DNA of 64,000 nucleotides. It comes from Hordeum vulgare subsp. vulgare. Lineage: Eukaryota; Streptophyta; Magnoliopsida; Poales; Poaceae. This document shows positions 22,610 to 34,180 of the stretch, piece by piece; positions within the stretch are counted from its first letter, which is position 1, and each line of letters begins with the position of its first letter. The stretch covers positions 438,989,529 to 439,053,528 of the forward strand of contig NC_058522.1 of the NCBI RefSeq assembly GCF_904849725.1. The letters are read 5' to 3'. The notes below the pieces were generated by a model that saw nothing but the letters and a program-made list of their open reading frames with translations, did no database searches and was not told the origin of the DNA. The position numbers were made by a program, and so were the translations under genes.

Positions 22610-23150
22610 ATGAAGTGGTATGACTCAATATGAATGCATGTGGCAGTGTTCCAGGATGTGCAATGATCTAGCATGACATGTCTCCACAATATAATGAATG
22701 GTGGCTTTTCCACAAATGCTATCTCAGCTCTGTGTGATCATGCAAAGCAATATGATGATGAACGAACTAGTCATATGATGTAACGGTGGAATTTGCATGG
22801 CAATATAGCCGCACCACACGTTCCCACCAGCAGTTCTCCGTCGTCTTCCACAAGGTCGCCACCGGGGTCGAATGGATCGGCTGCAGGCTGTAGAATCTCT
22901 AGGAAAGCCTGGTAGATGTGTGGGAGCGGCATCCGGAACCCTCCTCCCCCCTCACTCCGGTGGTAGCAGGATGGCTTGACACCCGGGAGTGCGCAGTGGT
23001 CGACGGCGACGGCTGCGGTGGTGATGACGATGGTGGTGGTGGTGCCAGTGGGGCGGTAGGTGGGAAGGGCCGAACTGGGTCCTGACTCAAACGTCAAACG
23101 AACATAGAGAGAGAGAGGGGTACTTGAGCTTTGATCCAAAAAAAAGTTGT
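22610..23150. other. unassigned sequence beyond the solo LTR
   Basis: The first 160 bp continue the fragment left of the solo LTR. From about 22780 the sequence becomes GC-rich and Pro/Ser/Thr-coding in several frames (the minus frame 22771-23214 is longest, 147 codons). No domain is recognised and I do not call a gene. Confidence 0.4.
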
Positions 23151-23154
23151 TTGA

Positions 23155-23800
23155 AAAATTCCTCAATATTTTTGGTGTAACGTGGTAATTTATGCACCAT
23201 AAATCTGACAACATACGTATGGAAACTCGTGGTAACTTATGATCGGTGAAATTTTTGTTGGAATATATCTTGATAATTTTGGTGTAAATAACATGATAAT
23301 TTACGTACCACAGATGTAGTAACTAGCGTACAAATATCGTGATAACTTTGATCCTCAGGGGAGGGTGTTGCTGGAAACATACCCACGGTAATTTCTGTGT
23401 AAGTAGCATGATAATATATGCACGGTGGACGTGATAACTTACATACAAACGCTATGACATATTTGACCCGAGGGAAAAAATGTTCTAAACATATGGTCGG
23501 TAGCTTATGTGGAAATGTATTATAGCTTACATCTTTGTAACTTTTGACCCATGATTTTCTCCCTAAAAACGTACCCCACATTGTAAAAATCATGATAATA
23601 TACACATTGCAGATCTGATAATCTGCGCACGAACACCATGGTAGCTTTTGAACCTGAAGAGAAAAATTGCTAGAATCATACCGCCGATAACTTTTATGTA
23701 AGTAGCATGATAATATATGTCCAACAAACGTGGCAATTTACTTAGCCCAAGTATGACAAATTTTTGACCCAAAAAAGAACTCGTCAAAAAGTACCAACAT
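23155..23800. repeat. degenerate tandem repeat, about 110-190 bp units
   Basis: The phrase CATGATAATATATGCAC and variants recur near 23180, 23289, 23406, 23588 and 23704. Each is followed by a GATAACTT/GTAACTT phrase and a TTTGACCC/TTTGATCC phrase in the same order. The units are diverged, so the array is old. No gene is supported. Confidence 0.65.
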
Positions 23801-24805
23801 GAGATCAAGTTGAAGGTCGTTGCGACATAATTTTTATATGAAAATCGATTTCAACCAGACCTATGGTTTGAGCTACAAAATATTTTGAATTTTAAACTAA
23901 AAGAATTTAGAATGAACTTTTCTTTTGCCTTCCAGTGTATGAATTCCTGTGCATGTGGGGAGATGGTTGGAGGAAACATTTTTATGTACATGTAACTTCT
24001 GTAAAAATAACATAAAGGCATCTTAATTTACTTAGTCCATGTGTGGTAACTTTTTACCGCAAAGAAGGTTGTTGGAACATATCAATATGAGATGGAGTTT
24101 TGAAGGTTTCATCGTGACGATTTTTTTTGTGATAACGATTTTTCAGTTGAACCGACTTGAGATGCCAAATATTTTAAATTTTTTACTTAAAAAATTCTAG
24201 GAAAAATCATCATTTTTTCTACATGCATGTAATTAGGTGTTGGTTATTAAACTAACTGCTCATGAACATTTATTAAAAAAACTGCTCATGAACATCGCAT
24301 GCAAGCAAGCATTGTGAGGAAAGAGACAATAATGCTACACGTACGGACAACTTACATAATTTTACAGAATGGGTGAACTTTTCATATTGTGATTGGTCAA
24401 TAGAGGAGGCAGGCGGCCCACCCTAACGGAAATCAGGGGGACAAGTTTGCGATTTGTCATTAGATGAAAAGATCGTCTAAAATCATGTATTCGTTTGTAG
24501 GTTTAGCATTTTTGGAAAAGAAAAGGCGTCGTTCAGGAAAAGTACATGGATGAATTCATGGGCATATGAACGTACTTCGAAAAATTTATTTCTAGTTGTC
24601 AGAAATATAAAATAAAAATCATGCATACATATGCGAAGAAGTATGTATGAAATTTTGTTTAATTCCTTTTTAACATTTTAAACGTATATTTTTATAACAC
24701 GGGTTCATAGTCCCACGGATTCAGGATGTTTCACTCCATTGTTCTGTAATGAAACTAAATACTTAATGTTTGTTATGTATCACTCTCCTTTTATTTTGTC
24801 TTGTA
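23801..24805. other. unassigned sequence left of CACTA1
   Basis: AT-rich. The phrase AACTGCTCATGAACAT occurs twice, about 25 bp apart, near 24255-24295. No open frame with a recognisable domain is seen. The last three bases, GTA, are the left target duplication of CACTA1. Confidence 0.5.
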
Positions 24806-24818
24806 CACTACAGGAAAA

Positions 24819-25470
24819 AACTTATAAGCCGAGTGCTCGAAACACTCGACTTACAACGGATTACATTCGGTTTACATATAATCCGAGTGTTTTCCCCGGC
24901 TTATAACACACGCCTTACTAAGGACCGGCTTATCCGGTGTAAGCCGAGTGTCCCATGTAAGCCGAGTGCCAACGGACACACGATTTATACATAACGGCAA
25001 CGTAGTACTAACGGCAAGCCCCGTGACGGTTCATATAAGCCGAGGGCCTACAGTCACACGGTTTATATATAAGTCGAGGGCCTGCGGTCACACGGTTTAT
25101 ATATAAGCTGAGGGTCGAGACCGGGCGCACGGGTTATATATAAACCGACGGCCAATGTGACACGCACGGTTTATATATAAACCGAGGGCCGAATCTGGTC
25201 ACACGGGTTATATATAAACCGAGAGCCAATGTGACATGTACGGTTTACATATAAACCGAGGGCCGAATCTGGTCACACGGGTTAAAATTTAAAATAAGCA
25301 TGCCATGGACGGCCTATAAGTCGGGTGCTAGTGCCTCGGACACACGACTTACAGCCCCTAGCGCCTGGGAAAAACGGTCTATAAGCCGGGTGCCAGCGCG
25401 TGGGACACACGGCTTACAGCCCCCGATGCCCTGTAAGCCAGGTGCCAGTGCCTGGGACACATGGCTTATA
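24819..25470. repeat. CACTA1 left subterminal repeats
   Basis: Many copies of TAAGCCGAG and its inverse. A core array of six palindromic units starts at 25059, 25093, 25130, 25167, 25204 and 25241, a 37-bp period after the first step. The unit at 25167-25184 is the perfect palindrome CGGTTTATATATAAACCG. Subterminal repeats are the known binding sites of the second En/Spm protein (TNPA) in maize; binding here is inferred. Confidence 0.85.
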
Positions 25471-26334
25471 GCGCGCAAAAGCATATTTTTTTTGCAGAGA
25501 GTAGCAACAACAATATATTACATATCCAATATATTACATATCCAATAGATCACAACAATATATTACATATCCAATAGAACACAACAACAATATAATTTCA
25601 CAAAAACATGCGTACATATGCAACAAGAATTCACAAATGAAATGGTCATGCATACATATCCAATATATTACAAGTTCACAACAATAACAATCCGATGACG
25701 AGTTCAAAGTCCACACACGCATACATATCCAATACAGTTCCACAAAAGCACACATACATATTCAAGGAGGGTTCACAACAACATGCATACATATGCAACA
25801 AGAGTTCACAAACGAAAGCATGAGTTCAACCTACAATATGCAATGAACTTCCACCACAGCATGTATGCCCACCGTCGACGGTACCCGTGATCGATGCAAA
25901 CCTATAAGTTCAATAGCACACGCATGAGTTTTCAAAGTTAAATTGCAAATGATCGATAAGGCACAAGAGTCAACAAGCATCAACATATAAGTTTCAACTT
26001 GAAGCTAAGAAGTATGAATAATACAAGGATCAACACTTGTGGGCTCTACTATCAGCAATGTAAAGTTGTGAGTTGAGAGGCACAACCAACAACAAGACAC
26101 AAGCATGAATAATGCACAACCATAGACAAGTACCTCGAGTGATCATTGTGGCATGGAGGTCAAAGCATCTTGAGCCGCAGTGCGTGTCATTGGGCTTGCT
26201 TGGGTAGGTGTAGATCCAGCAACCACAAAGTCATTGAAGTGTTCTCCCGACTATGGACAGTTCAAGCATGATAGTAAGATGGTAAGATGATTTAAGAATG
26301 ATGGTAAGATGCATGGTTGAAAAGTTGAAGACTT
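25471..26334. other. CACTA1 3' region with ATTACATATCCAAT repeats
   Basis: There is no gene. Between 25505 and 25800 the phrase ATATTACATATCCAAT and variants recur with intervening CACAACAA. This is probably 3' untranslated or spacer sequence of the second CACTA gene. Confidence 0.5.
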
Positions 26335-28422
26335 ACAAAGCTGATTGTAGGAAGAGGCGGAACAGGAGGAAGATCCGGCAAAGTTGAACACTGCATGTTA
26401 TTACTGAACCGAGCAAACATCTCCTCCAGGGTTGCCTGTTGTTTAGCCATGAATTCCTCCTGCTGAATTAGGCTTTGCTGCATTTTCATGGCTTGCTCTT
26501 GTTGAAGTAGGCATTGGCCTGAGCTTCCTGTCGCAGCCTGCTTTCTTCCTCTAGGCGGACCTACAATATGCCAGCACAACAAGTTCACCATCGTTGCAAT
26601 GCAAAGATAAAATCAGAAGGAAGATCAGTGAAGTAAAACATACATGGAACTGATGCAGCATGTCCATCCCAGGTTGTGGGTGACGCTCAATAGCAGGACC
26701 TGAGCTCGATGTGGTAGCACGAAGGTGGGCAAGTTTTGGAATGTTCTTCTTACGAATGGAACTGTCACCAACATATAACCGGCCACGCTTCTTGCCTTCT
26801 CCCGACTTGAGGGAAACCATAACATCAATGTCTTGTGAGGCCGAATCAGAGTCGGGCCCGTTGCATTCCTTGAACTTCCCACTATATGCATTAATCCTAA
26901 AGCCAGCCCCTGGGTTGACCCACCCCCCTTCTGGTTTATTTGACTTACGTGAGAGACATAATCCCGTGAAGGTATTGAGAAGCTCTTCACCCTCACCTCT
27001 CTCCCTATTCTGCAATAGAAGCAATAATATCCATAAGGGCACAAGTTGAGAAGTTCATAAACCAAATGCTATTATTACCTTCTTCTGCACGTAAGCATGG
27101 AGGTTGAGGTTGCCTTGAAGGTGTACCGGACCACCCATCAAGGCACGCCGCTCCGAAGCCGATGTATGTGTGGCCCTCAACTCCGGGTTTATCCACCTAG
27201 ATATGACTTGCTAGTAGCAAGGAATCTTGTTGTTGCACCACGGAGGAACCGCCTGAAACATGTCAAATATATCCAACTTAGGAATGAAACTAAGTTGTTT
27301 TAATCCAGGAAATCACAGCTAAATGAAAACTACCTTCATGTACATGGAACGGGTGAGATTCACTCTACGGGCTAGCGCCTTTGGGAGAAGCCTCTTGCGT
27401 TCATAGGCGAAATACTTCACCACGGAATTGACACGAGCATGGTAAGGCATGTCTTGGACAACCTTCTTGGCAATCTCCTCCACAATATCATTAGCTTCAT
27501 CCTCCATACCCTCAACGCAAGTAAAGAAGTCCTATGAAAGTACATCAATTCGCATAAAACAGTTATCGATGCAATGATTTTGAATATTGGTAAAGAAATA
27601 ACTATGAAAACCGAGTAAGAATTTTACCCAAAAACCGTTGACCACCCGCTCTGCAGCATTGCGGTATTCCCTGCCCCACTTGTCTTTCGTATCTCGAGCG
27701 CGTTACCAATGCTCCCAAGACCAAGCTGGCTCCTCCTCACCGTCTCCTATGGAAACCAAGCCAGGGTAATGACGCCTGCAAAGACAACCAATGATGGTGC
27801 TTGGCTGGCGTGGCGGGATTGTGGTTTCTGGAATAAACACGAAGGCCCTGCACAATGGAAAGGCAAATGAGTTAGTATTGTCAAAAAACTTGAATGTAAA
27901 GACATAGTTAAGAGTCCACAAAAGCACTTACTTCTCACCGACAGGTTTAACAATGATCCCTTTATGTGGATATGGCCGCGAAGGGAGAGTGGACACCCCA
28001 CGCAACCAGATTTTGGTCTCCTTAGGAACCGGCCATTCAATGTCCTTTGCCGATTCCTCCACCGCATACTCTCCCTCCTCCAACTCCTCATCCGCAACTA
28101 GGTCCTCCTCCCTCTCCTCCTTCGCCTCCTCCCTCTCCTCCTCCGCCTCCTCCCTTTCCTCCACAGCTGGTTCCTCACTCTCCTCCTCCGACTCCTCCTC
28201 AGAATGGGCGGAGGGGATAGGGCTAGCAACACATGGTACAAGCATACGATCAACTCGTCTAGCCCGGGGACCATGCATTATGGCTCGTTGTGCGGGTTTG
28301 CCCCTGCCTGCCTGTGTGGAACGTGTTGCACCTGTGCCCTTCTTTTTTACCCCCATCGCCTTGCCTAACCTTTCAATCACATTGCCAAGTCTCACAACTT
28401 TTTCCTTTTTGTTGCATGGCAT
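26335..28422 (-). pseudogene. CACTA1 second gene (En/Spm, TNPA-like), interrupted
   Basis: A multi-exon minus-strand gene. ATG at 28422; exon 1 is 27932-28422 (basic start, then a Glu-rich repeat around residues 70-115), and its donor GTAAGT joins in frame to exon 2 (27628-27847, FIPETTIPPRQPS). Exon 3 is about 27334-27531. Later exons lie near 27079-27247 (WINPEL then a HTSASERRALMGG-type peptide), 26640-27010 (INAYSGKFKECNGPDSDSASQ) and 26335-26562 (Gln/Met-rich, helical, then Pro-rich). In-frame stops occur in exon 2 (27703-27705) and in the fourth exon, so it is probably dead. Plant En/Spm second-gene products bind the subterminal repeats; this role is inferred from position and composition. 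Confidence 0.7.
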
Positions 28423-28856
28423 ATTTCAGTCACCTCACCAAGAAACAATATTGCAATTAGTTCATGTTGAAAGCATCATATCCAAAACAAAATCAGTTCA
28501 TATGCAGAAGCAGTTCAAAAGTTCATATGCAAAACTAAAGCAATTGAGAAGGCCATGTTTAAAAGTTCATATGCAAAAGTAGAGCACTTCAGAAGTTCAC
28601 GTTTAAAAGTTCATATGCTATCACAAAAAAAATGTGCAAAAGTTCAAAATCATAGGGCGATAACTTCTTGGCAAGAAGCACAAGTTCATAGAACATAGAG
28701 TTGTCTTACATCTAGAAGTACATCAAGTATTTAGACTCAACAAAGTTCACATTTAGGAGTAGATAGTACATAGAGTTGGTTTACATCCAAAAGTACATCA
28801 TCGCTATCACACATCTTGTTGGTACAAGTTCATGGTACATAGAGTTGTTACAAGTT
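28423..28856. repeat. spacer between CACTA1 genes with GTTCATATGC repeats
   Basis: GTTCATATGC occurs at 28496, 28521, 28565 and 28609 (spacing 25, 44, 44), with related AAAAGTTCA phrases around it. No gene is supported. The motif may be a relic of tandem duplication or a 3' regulatory region of the transposase. Confidence 0.6.
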
Positions 28857-31800
28857 TCAAAAGTCATAGTCCTCATCGTTTGGATCATCAGTTGGCCCGG
28901 GAGTTTCATCGTCGTTGTCGCGCATGTCGTCCCACCATTTTGAATCGTAGTCTCGAGGTGGACCGTCTGACTCATCGTCTTCACCTAGACGGACTCGTTC
29001 AAGTAAATTCAGGTCCATGGGGTCTTCAATGATTTCATCAATGTCTGGCTCATCGCCTCCTTCCATGCCATCAGCTTCATCTTGCTCACCGTCTACTTCC
29101 ATTTCATCGTCGTCAGTGGGCAAGTGAATACTAAATTCTCCTATGATCCCATCTTCCTGATAGAACTCACACTCATATGTGTTAGGATTTATGCGTTGGT
29201 AATCTTCATCGGTTGGAGCAATTGGTTTACTATGCGTGGGTACATTGATCACAACATCCCAGCCCTTCAGGTTCTTCACAATTTGGCATGCATACGGTAG
29301 ATAGAATACCTGCTTGGCCTGGTTAGCCAAAATATAGACATCATCTCCGTCATACTTGTATGCTCGCTGAATTTCGACCCATCCAATGTCTGGGTGCCGC
29401 CTGACTCTGGTTGGGTCGAACCAATGGCATCTGAATACAATATGGTTTTGCCAGTCGCCCAAACCGTAATCTAGCTCGATCATTTCCTCGACTCTACCAT
29501 AGTAGTAAAGTCCATCTGACCCTAGTGTTTCGACCCCGCTGTTTATTGTCTTTACACCGGGCCGGCTAATGTCGTAAGAATGGGTATGAAAGCGATACCC
29601 ATTCACATCGTAAGCATTCAATTTCTCGGCGGAAGATGTGAAGCCTATGGCAAAATCTTTCAAATCGGCTCTCATAGGGTCCCTTTTTTCCTACAAGTTC
29701 AATAAGAAAAGTTTGATGTATGAGTTTAAAATGACACCAACTTGAGTGTGGACACTAGAAGAAAGTTGGACAAATTGGCATACTTTTGCCGCGAACCAAG
29801 GAATGAAACCTCCATTTCCTTTACCGCCTTTTTTAAAGATATGTTCCCTCTCCTCTTCGGTAGGAGGCCTTTCTAGGTTCCAGCATTCAAGTGTGAATTC
29901 TCTGTAGCAATTGGAAGGAAGTTAAGGCATACACAAACTTAATTGTGATTATTTGTGAAAAATATAGGAAGCACTTACTCAATGTACGGTTGCACTTCAG
30001 GCATGTTTGTCAACACGTACGACATAATAGTCCTCCACTCTGGATGTTTTATGTGTCTGGGTCTTCTACCACTTGCTCTGCCACCTATCCCTGAGAAGAT
30101 GCTAAGCCGGGGTAGATCGTCCGGTGTGATCACATTGTAACGAAGGATTGGATTAGATGAGTGGGAATATTGGCATCATAGTACTTTGTTGTGTTGTTTG
30201 ACACCTCCTCATTGAGGTAGGCCTCGACTATAGATGCTTCAATACGACATTTATTCGTGCATTTGGCACAAAGATTCTTATTTTCTCTCTCAGGTCCATA
30301 CATCCAACGGTACTGCATAGGCCCCCCCAAACGCGCCTCAGACGGAAGATGCAAGATCGTATGTTGCATCGAATTAAAGAAGCTTGGTGGAAAGATCTTC
30401 TCTAGCTTGCACACCAACTCTGGTGTTTGTTTCTCTAGCTTGTCAACAATTTTTGGGTCTAACTCTTTAGCACAAAGTTGATGGAAGAAATAGCTTAATT
30501 GCGCCAGCACTCGCCAAATCTCCTCGGAGACAAAACCTCGAATCATCACCGGCATCACCCGCTCAAGCCAGACATGATAATCATGGCTCTTGAGACCCCC
30601 TATTCGCAATGTATTCATATTCACTCCCTTCATTATATTTCCTACGTACCCATCAGGGAACCGCAATTTATCCAAGACCCACTTCATCATTACCTTCCTA
30701 TGCTTCCTTCCAGGGCAGAACGGGGTTGGTGGCTTGCACCACCCTTTTCTTTTGGGTCCGGGTTCGACCATTTTTAAATCTGGCCTATCACAGAGTTTCT
30801 CTTGATCAAGTCTGGCTTTGACGTTATCCTTTGTCTTCTCAGTGTCAAAGATTGTGCCGAAAAGGGCCTCGGCGATATTCTTCTTAGTGTGCATTACGTC
30901 AATGTTATGTGGGAGGAGGAGATCCGCAAAGTAAGGGAGCCTCCATAGGCATGGTATGTGAGTCCAGTTATGTGTCTCTCCATATCCCACAAAACCTGAC
31001 CCATTGGCATTGGGCTGGAGACCATCTAACTGAGCCTTGATCATGTGACCGGTCATCACAGGTGGTGGTGGAGCATCAATAACTTTACCTTTCTCGAAGT
31101 TTTTTTTGTCTTGTCTGAATGGATGATCAGGATGAAGGAACTTGCGATGCTTGTCAAAGCAGGTATACTTCCCACCTTTCTTCAGCCAATAGAACATTAG
31201 ATTCTGCATACACACCGGGCAAGGCCACTTCCCATGTACGCACCAACCGCAGAAGATTGCACGTGCTGGTAGGTCATGCAGGGATGTGAAGTACCAAACA
31301 TACATATCAAAGTGCTTCTTTGTTAGGGCGTTGTATGTGTGTATCCCTTTATCCCAAGCGACCATCAAATCATCCACAAGCGGCTCCAAGTACAAACTCA
31401 TCTTCTTGCCTGGATATTCAGGACCTGGAATTACCAGTGACAGAAACATGTATTGTCGTTTCATGCAGAAGCCAGGGGGGAGATTCATCAAAATAACAAA
31501 CACAGGCCAACAGTTGTATGTGGCATTAGTCATACCAAATGGATTGAACCCATCAAGTGTTATCGCAATAGCTACACTGTCCTGTTTACCAGCTTTGGTT
31601 GGGTCTCGCTTAACAAAATCCTTCCATGCTTCAGCATCAGACGGATGTATCACGATGACATGCCGGTATCTAGTCCCTTTTCTACCGCACACTTCATGTT
31701 TTGGGCAGACTCCGCGGACATAAAGAGACGTTGGATCCTTCGTATGGGATCAAGATACCGAAGGACCTTGTGTGGGATCTTGAGCTGCCTCTTGTGACCA

Positions 31801-32558
31801 TCATCACTGTCAACCTCAATATACCTAGAGGATTGGCACTTTGGGCAGTAATTATCATTTGCGTGTTGTTTCCTAAATAAGATACATTTGTTTGGACAAA
31901 CATGTATCCGCTCATATGGCAGCTTAAGTTCACTCAAGATTTTGTTTGACTCATACATGTTCTTTGGCAAAATGTTGTCTTTTGGCAAAAGAGTGTGAAC
32001 AACGGCGAGAAGTGTATCAAAGGAAGATCTAGTCCAGCCAAACTGGGCCTTCACAGCAAGCAGGCGTGCCATGCCATCTAGTTGAGTGACCTCTGTATGC
32101 CCGTGTAAGGGTCTCTGTGCCCCATTCAAAGTTTCATAGAACTTACTCGTCATTTGCTCCTCATCCTCCTCCCCCAGCCCCTCTTCACCTACGACAGGAT
32201 TTTCGGGCGCTGCAGCATTTTCTAGGTCAACTAGCATGAATTCAACATGAGTAACATATTCGGGTGAGTCTGTGCGTTGTCGTACCACTGACTCTCTCGC
32301 ACGGTGGGGCTCAAACTCACCATGCGCGACCCACCGATGGTATTTTGGCATAAACCCATTTTTAAGAAGGTGCCAGCCCATTTCATCCTTTGTTTTTTCC
32401 TTGTTGTTCCCACAACTGGTGCCAGGGCACCAAACTCCATCATGTCCCGTGTGCCTGGCAAATGCTAGTTCCAAGAACTGATTTGTCTTTGTAATCCATT
32501 CTGGAAGCACATCCCCTCCACTCAGTCGTCCACTATACATCCACTCACGATCCTCCAT
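28857..32558 (-). pseudogene. CACTA1 TNP2-like transposase, frameshifted
   Basis: ATG at 32558 opens a transposase-associated N-terminal domain (MEDREWMYSGRL, then a Cys/His pattern around CPGTSCGNN). The next block is 30130-31692 with the Transposase_21 core (HPSDAEAWKDF, ITLDGFNPFG, CGWCVHGKWPCPVC) and a DUF4218-type region (FFHQLCAKELDP, MYGPERENKNLC). A short exon (about 29974-30150, GRRPRHIKHPEW) and another near 29778-29900 (GGFIPWFAAK) follow. The last exon is 28857-29675 with a DUF4216-type domain (HIVFRCHWFDP) and an acidic tail. Frame breaks occur near 31680 and 30155. Transposase would cut and join element ends. Intron borders in the 3' half are inferred. Confidence 0.88.
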
Positions 32559-32679
32559 CTGATGTGTTTTTCATTGACCAAGTAGTTTCAACCAGTATTA
32601 GTTCAATTAATTACAACTATTCAATTTTTACGGCATGAACTCAAAACTACCTAATAGGTAAGGATGGGTCCTAATCCCA

Positions 32680-32886
32680 CCCGAGGATGTGTAGGTTGGC
32701 TTCGCTTTCATGCCCTACTCCGATCCGACACAGAATTTTGGCAGCACCTCCCCACTGTTCTCTAAATACACGTCTCGACATAAGCAGAGAGAATGTGTAT
32801 CCGGAGAACAACGGCGAGACGCTGCCAAAATTCTGTGTCGGATCGGAGTAGTGCATGAAAGCGAAGCCAGCCTACACATCCTCGGG
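32680..32886. repeat. near-perfect long hairpin upstream of transposase
   Basis: A 207-bp foldback. The outer 66 bases of each arm pair with two mismatches, the next 26 with about eight, around a loop of roughly 23 bases. It lies 122 bp upstream of the transposase ATG. Each arm has a short open frame on opposite strands, a consequence of the symmetry. It could be a foldback/MITE insertion or a small-RNA source. Confidence 0.85.
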
Positions 32887-33810
32887 ATGTCCATGGAAAA
32901 CATTGTACAATTCAAAAGAGTTACGGTTATAAATATGCAAAGAGTTGCATATTTATAAAAATGTAACTTTTTCGAACGGGAGACGCATAGGTAACGTGAC
33001 TAGCTAGCTACATGATTTACATATATATAAATCCTTTGAGGCAAATTATTCTTACCCTCGAAGTGTGCTCGGCAATGGTTGTCCCTCCAGCAAAAAGCCT
33101 TGCCACGACGCTTCCAATGTCAAATTGATGTGTGTCCTACAATAAAGTGAAAACTAGAATCAAACATAATTCACATGCACAAACCAAAACACAACATATT
33201 CTACAGTTCCTTAATAAGTCGTTCTTCGTTTATTTGCCACCCGACATGTTTGATAATTATCCATGTTCCTCGTGTTATATCATCCATAGTTACTATTACT
33301 TCAAAATTAAACTAACCCAAGAAATTATTAGCAAAACCAAACTCCAATTGGCTTTGTACATGTCTGGATTAGCAACTGGTTGCTACTTTCTTTGATGTAA
33401 TTCTCAAACAAATCAGATTTTTGTGTGTTCTTTTAATGTAAGAATCTACAACCTTTCAAACATTTCAGGTTGTTTTCTGTTGCACCACCAACAACAAATG
33501 AATCTCTGATTTTAAATCACCTAAAACTTGACACCACTTCATAACATATCTGCATATCCACCTTAGCTACATAGATACATGCCCTACTGAAGATGAACCT
33601 TCCACCTCAAATAATTCTAGGAGAGAACAAATCCTGGTGAGGACTTCTCGTCAAGATGATGCCCGTGTAGGTTGTTTCCCAGTGTCCTTCTCCTCGTCGA
33701 GCACCTTGCTGCTGGAGGAGCCTAGTCTGTCTGCAAAAACAAAAACACCCAGTCAGAGAGATAAGAGAGAGAGATATAGGGAGAGAGAGAGAGGCTTACC
33801 AGTGCAGAGA
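32887..33810. other. CACTA1 upstream region, AT-rich
   Basis: There is no supported gene. It ends with a GA-rich run (about 33755-33795) next to the GC-rich minisatellite. It is probably part of the promoter or 5' leader side of the transposase gene. Confidence 0.45.
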
Positions 33811-34180
33811 AGATGGCGCGGCGGCCGTGGCCCGGCGACCTCAACCCTGGCGGGCGGCGGGGGGAGCTGGTGGAGGGGACATGGTGGGGGGCGCTGGTGC
33901 AGGTGACGGTGCAGGGGATGGTGGAGGGGGCCGATGGAGGGGAGGTGGAGGGGGCCGGTGGAGGGGGCCGGTGGAGGAGAGGTGGACGGGAGGTGAAGGG
34001 GGCCGGTGGAGGGGAGGTGGAGGGCGCCGGTGGAGGGGGGCGATGCAGGGGAGGTGGATCAGGCTGATGGAGGGGCTGGTGGAGGGGAGCAGTGCAGGAG
34101 GCGACCGAGGGGGCCGGTGGAGGGGGCGGTGGAGGGGGCCGACGCAGGAGGCGACGGAGGGGGCCCGTGGAGGGGGCGGT
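33811..34180. repeat. GC-rich minisatellite, left part
   Basis: Degenerate repeats of phrases like GGAGGGGGCCGGTGGAGG, with strong G-strand bias. Overlapping open frames in several registers (poly-Gly/Arg/Trp or poly-Pro/His) are products of the repeat. The array is split by the solo LTR and continues at 35734. Confidence 0.85.

Noticed and set aside
22771..23214. 147-codon minus-strand frame as a host gene
   Set aside because: Composition is Pro/Ser/Thr-rich with no recognised motif, and the right part lies in the degenerate repeat region.
25059..25258. CRISPR-like regular array
   Set aside because: Repeats are palindromic, imperfect and 37 bp from start to start, with no unique spacers of constant size. 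They are CACTA subterminal repeats in plant DNA.
27953..28582. Ser-rich 209-codon plus-strand frame
   Set aside because: It is antisense to the Glu-rich repeat of the CACTA1 second gene; the Ser run is the complement of GAG/GAA repeats.
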